Below, one piece after another: positions 6,729 to 9,353 of a stretch of 9,353 bases of DNA (position 1 is the first letter of the stretch; the number at the start of each line of letters is the position of its first letter). Under the pieces are notes generated by a model. That model was not told where the DNA came from, did no database searches, and was given only the letters and a program-made list of their open reading frames with translations. The position numbers and the translations under genes are program-made. The stretch is from Oscillospiraceae bacterium (GTDB lineage: Bacteria; Bacillota; Clostridia; Oscillospirales; Oscillospiraceae): positions 1-9,353 of the forward strand of contig JAFPTE010000018.1 in the NCBI GenBank assembly GCA_017400415.1, written 5' to 3'.

Positions 6729-7279
6729 AAAGACTATTTGCCCTTATCCTGGCCGCAGCCCTGGCCCTGTCCCTGTGCTCCTGCATGGTCTATGACCTGG
6801 GCCAGAACACGGACTACACGCCCAAGCCCAACCCGGGGGGCGACCTGCACCTTGTGACCGGAGACGATGACAAGACCCCCACCGCCAGCCAGCCGGACCA
6901 GGAGCCGGAGAAGAAGGATGAGACCCCCGCCATCGCCGAGGACGGCTCCTACACCACCAAGGCGGACGTGGCCCTGTACCTGCACACCTACGGCAAGCTG
7001 CCCTCCAACTTCATCACCAAGGCGGAGGCGGAGAAGCTGGGCTGGACCGGAGGCTCCCTGGAGAAATATGCCCCGGGCAAGTGCATCGGCGGCAGCTACT
7101 TCGGCAACTATGAGGGCCTGCTGCCCAAGAAGCAGGGCCGCAGCTACTACGAATGTGATATCGACACCTTAGGCGCCAAGGCCCGGGGAACCAAGCGCCT
7201 GGTGTACTCCAACGACGGCCTTATCTACTATACCGAGGACCACTACGAAACCTTTGAACTGCTTTATGGGGAGGCATAA
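6725..7279 (+). CDS. Barnase-family ribonuclease with lipoprotein-type signal
   Basis: This is a 184-residue exported guanyl-type ribonuclease. Residues 1-20 form a signal: MKR, a hydrophobic run, then L17-C18-S19-C20, a loose lipobox that probably makes Cys20 the lipidated residue. Residues 21-75 are a Pro/Asp/Lys-rich linker. Residues from about 76 to 182 match barnase along its length: 'YLHTYGKLPSNFITKAEA', 'YAPGKCIGG', 'EGLLPKK', 'GRSYYECDID', 'KRLVYSNDGLIYYTEDHYETF'. By alignment with remembered barnase, catalytic Lys27, Glu73, Arg83, Arg87 and His102 correspond to Lys99, Glu143, Arg154, Arg158 and His173, so the enzyme looks active. Cys120 and Cys144 have no counterpart in barnase. AGAGGAGG lies 6 bp before the ATG, which overlaps the desulfurase stop by 4 bp. 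Barstar follows 2 bp downstream. Possible roles are nutrient RNA breakdown or attack on competing cells. Confidence 0.93.
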   Translation: MKRLFALILAAALALSLCSCMVYDLGQNTDYTPKPNPGGDLHLVTGDDDKTPTASQPDQEPEKKDETPAIAEDGSYTTKADVALYLHTYGKLPSNFITKAEAEKLGWTGGSLEKYAPGKCIGGSYFGNYEGLLPKKQGRSYYECDIDTLGAKARGTKRLVYSNDGLIYYTEDHYETFELLYGEA

Positions 7280-7281
7280 GA

Positions 7282-7550
7282 ATGAAAACCGTGATCATTG
7301 ACCTTCAAAGCCCGCACTTAAGTATGAGCTCCACAAGAACATCCGGGAGACCCTGGGCTTCCCGGACTATTACGGCTGCAATCTGGACGCCCTGCACGAC
7401 TGCCTGACGGATATTTTTGAGCCCACCACGGTCATTCTCCGGGGGGCCCGGAACGCCGGCACCTATATGCAGGGCTATGTGAACGTGGCAGTGGAGGTTT
7501 TCACACAGTCCGCCAGAGAGAATTCCCATCTGCGGGTTGTGGAGGAGTAA
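7282..7550 (+). pseudogene. Barstar-family ribonuclease inhibitor gene, broken by a 1-base frameshift
   Basis: The gene starts well: GGGGAGG 7 bp before the ATG at 7282, then codons MKTVIIDLQS. From about 7311 the protein continues in the -1 frame as PALKYELHKN..., with the barstar core 'GFPDYYGCNLDALHDCLTDIFEPTTVIL' split across positions 7350-7440 and a stop at 7548-7550. As written, the start frame ends after 41 residues at 7405-7407. The -1 frame is open only from 7302, with no ATG, GTG or TTG before the core. Adding one base restores 89 residues, barstar's normal size. The simplest repair is CCC to CCCC at 7311-7313. The two acidic residues that fill barnase's active site (Asp35 and Asp39 of barstar) are kept in 'NLDALHD'; Trp38 is His here. 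Barstar normally blocks barnase in the cytoplasm before export. The break may be real or a sequence error. Confidence 0.87.
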
Positions 7551-7553
7551 AGC

Positions 7554-9353
7554 ATGAAGGCATCTGAATTCAACGCCGGCTGGTACTGCAGACATCTTGA
7601 CGAGGAGGGGCCTGGCATTCCCGTCCACGTTCCGGACGACGCCATGCTCCGGGAAAGGCGTGACGGGGAGAGCGAAGGGGGCCTGAACGTGGGCTGGTTC
7701 CACGGGGCCGATTACCTCTACACGAAAAAATTCACCCTGACCCCGGAGGACATGGAAAAGCACCAGGTCCTGGAGTTCGAGGGCGTGTACCGTAAGGCGG
7801 AGGTGCGGCTCAACGGCCACCCCATTATGTTCAGACCCTACGGCTACATCAACTTCTGCGCGCCCCTGGACCGCTTCAAGGTCCCCGGGGAGAACACCCT
7901 GGAGGTCATCGCCAGGAACGCCGACCAGCCCAACTCCCGCTGGTACTCCGGCGCCGGCATCTACCGGCCAGTGTGGCTCTGGGAGAGCGGCAAAAGACAT
8001 ATTGAGCACTCCGGCGTGAAAATCCGCACCCTGTCTCTGGACCCGGCCAGAATCGAGGTGAAGGTCCGGACCAGCGGGGAGGGCAGCGTTTCCGTGGAGG
8101 TGCTGGACGGTGACAGGACCCTGGCCTCCGCCGCCGGCTGCGACAGGAGCTTCGTTCTGGAGATCCCGGACGCAAAGCTCTGGAGCCCGGACAGCCCCAA
8201 CCTCTACACCTGCCGTGTCCGTTACGCCGACGATACTGCAGAGGAGACCTTCGGCGTCCGCACCATCTCCTGGGGCACCGACGGCTTCAAGCTGAACGGG
8301 GAGCGCATCATACTCCGGGGCGCCTGCATTCACCACGATAACGGCCTTATCGGCGCCGCCTGCGACCCGGACGCTCTGGAGCGCCGCCTGCGGCTTCTGC
8401 GGGAAAACGGCTATAACGCCCTGCGCTCCGCCCACAACCCCTGCTCCAAGACCGCCCTGGGCATCTGCGACCGTCTGGGCCTAATGGTCATGGACGAGTA
8501 CATCGACCACTGGTACATCCACAAGACCCACCACGACTATGTGGAGTCCTTTGAAGAGTGGTGGCGGAGGGATATGCAGGACATGGTGGACAAGGACTAC
8601 AACCACCCCTCCGTGGTGCTCTACTCCACCGGCAACGAGGTGGCGGAGACCGCCCAGCCAAGAGGCATTAAGCTGGCCCGGGAGATGACGGACCTGCTCC
8701 ACGAGAAGGACCCCACCCGGCCTGTGACCTGCGGAATAAACATTTTCTTCAACTTCCTCAACCACATCGGATTCGGCCAGTACTCCGACGAGAAGGCCGC
8801 CAAGGAGGCCGAGAAGGCAGCCAAGGCCAAGGCAGCCGGCAAGAAGGCCAAGGAGAGTTCCACCGGCTCCAAGTTCTTCAACGACATGGCAGGTCTCATG
8901 GGCGCGGACTTCATGAAGCTGGGCGCGACGCTCCACATGAGCGACGTGACCACCCGGGAGTCCTTTGCCAACATGGACATCGCCGGCTATAACTACGGCG
9001 AGAAGCGCTATAAGAAGGACCTGAAAAACTATCCCGACCGCCTGATTCTGGGCTCGGAGACCTTCTGCTTCGATGCGTATAAATTCTGGGAACTGGCGAA
9101 GGACAATCCCCGGCTCATCGGCGACTTCGTCTGGGCGGGCATCGACTACCTGGGCGAGGTGATGATCGGCAGCTGGGAATACGGCGACTACGCCAAGAAC
9201 TTCGACGCGGGCCTGGGCTGGATGAGCGCCGGCAGCGGCCGCATCGACCTGACCGGCAAGCCCCTGGGCGAGGCGCTCTACACCCAGGTGGCCTTCGAGC
9301 TGGAGCGAGGGCCCTTCATCGCCGTGCGCCCCATCTGCCACCAGGGCAGGCAC
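7554..9353 (+). CDS. Glycoside hydrolase family 2 protein, beta-galactosidase/glucuronidase-like (3' end cut by window)
   Basis: The frame is open for 600 codons from the ATG at 7554 to the window edge. GGAGGAG lies 6 bp upstream, and the gene starts 3 bp after the barstar stop. It is a retaining beta-glycosidase of the GH2 type. The N-terminal sugar-binding jelly-roll covers about residues 10-145 ('FEGVYRKAEVRLNG', 'NSRWYSGAGIYRPVWL'). An immunoglobulin-like domain follows to about 240 ('LWSPDSPNLYTC'), then the TIM barrel ('LRGACIHHDNGLIGA', 'ALRSAHNPCSK', 'MDEYIDHW'). The acid/base is Glu362 ('YSTGNEV') and the probable nucleophile Glu502 ('LGSETFC'). A Lys/Ala-rich insertion, about residues 411-440, interrupts the barrel. 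No signal peptide is visible, so it should act in the cytoplasm on imported sugars. The exact sugar (galactose, glucuronic acid, mannose) cannot be read. Further C-terminal domains probably lie beyond 9353. Confidence 0.92.
   Translation, partial: MKASEFNAGWYCRHLDEEGPGIPVHVPDDAMLRERRDGESEGGLNVGWFHGADYLYTKKFTLTPEDMEKHQVLEFEGVYRKAEVRLNGHPIMFRPYGYINFCAPLDRFKVPGENTLEVIARNADQPNSRWYSGAGIYRPVWLWESGKRHIEHSGVKIRTLSLDPARIEVKVRTSGEGSVSVEVLDGDRTLASAAGCDRSFVLEIPDAKLWSPDSPNLYTCRVRYADDTAEETFGVRTISWGTDGFKLNGERIILRGACIHHDNGLIGAACDPDALERRLRLLRENGYNALRSAHNPCSKTALGICDRLGLMVMDEYIDHWYIHKTHHDYVESFEEWWRRDMQDMVDKDYNHPSVVLYSTGNEVAETAQPRGIKLAREMTDLLHEKDPTRPVTCGINIFFNFLNHIGFGQYSDEKAAKEAEKAAKAKAAGKKAKESSTGSKFFNDMAGLMGADFMKLGATLHMSDVTTRESFANMDIAGYNYGEKRYKKDLKNYPDRLILGSETFCFDAYKFWELAKDNPRLIGDFVWAGIDYLGEVMIGSWEYGDYAKNFDAGLGWMSAGSGRIDLTGKPLGEALYTQVAFELERGPFIAVRPICHQGRH

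Noticed and set aside
7303..7325. Programmed -1 ribosomal frameshifting as the explanation for split barstar
   Set aside because: I see no X-XXY-YYZ slippery heptamer, no internal Shine-Dalgarno stimulator and no clear downstream hairpin. A lost base in the CCC run is simpler.
7305..9353. Minus-strand open frames (7305-8435 and 8481-9353) opposite barstar and the glycosidase
   Set aside because: The plus strand reads through 600 codons with GH2 catalytic motifs and also carries the barstar core; the minus frames have biased composition and no recognisable domain.
7554..9353. Naming the GH2 gene lacZ or uidA
   Set aside because: Family motifs are clear, but residues that define sugar specificity cannot be judged by eye and the C-terminus is missing.

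Overview
The window is a GC-rich, gene-dense stretch of bacterial chromosome. Third codon positions are mostly G or C, Shine-Dalgarno sites are strong (AGGAGG type), exported proteins carry lipoprotein signals, and the protein types are those of a Gram-positive anaerobe. A high-GC clostridial gut bacterium (Oscillospiraceae-like) fits best; that placement is inference from gene types and composition only. I see no tRNA, rRNA, CRISPR array, insertion sequence or phage gene.

Layout. (1) Bases 1-868, plus strand: the last codons of a polar amino acid ABC transporter ATPase, then its solute-binding lipoprotein, with cystine as a plausible substrate. (2) Bases 872-899: a perfect 28-bp palindrome acting as a shared terminator between converging transcripts. 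(3) Bases 5453-912, minus strand: a four-gene operon mtaB-serC-serA-diacylglycerol-kinase-like. MtaB modifies tRNA, SerA and SerC make phosphoserine, and the last gene is a lipid kinase homologue. (4) Bases 5454-5573: a 120-bp intergenic region with two strong promoters that face each other, so that the 5' leaders should overlap antisense. (5) Bases 5574-9353, plus strand: a tightly packed operon of a cysteine desulfurase, a barnase-type ribonuclease lipoprotein, a barstar inhibitor gene with a -1 frameshift, and a family 2 glycoside hydrolase that runs off the right edge.

How the genes fit together. A serine/cysteine/sulfur theme runs through the window. There is possible cystine uptake, serine synthesis (the precursor of cysteine), a desulfurase that takes sulfur from cysteine, and MtaB, a radical-SAM Fe-S enzyme that puts sulfur on tRNA. 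The barnase/barstar pair is a different kind of cargo: an exported ribonuclease and the cytoplasmic inhibitor that normally protects the cell making it.

The points most worth checking are the frameshift in barstar beside an apparently intact ribonuclease, the face-to-face promoters, the missing acidic residue in SerA's usual catalytic triad, and the two extra cysteines in the barnase domain. I did not find a clearly new multi-gene system. The barnase-barstar pair inside a metabolic operon is the nearest thing to an unusual one.
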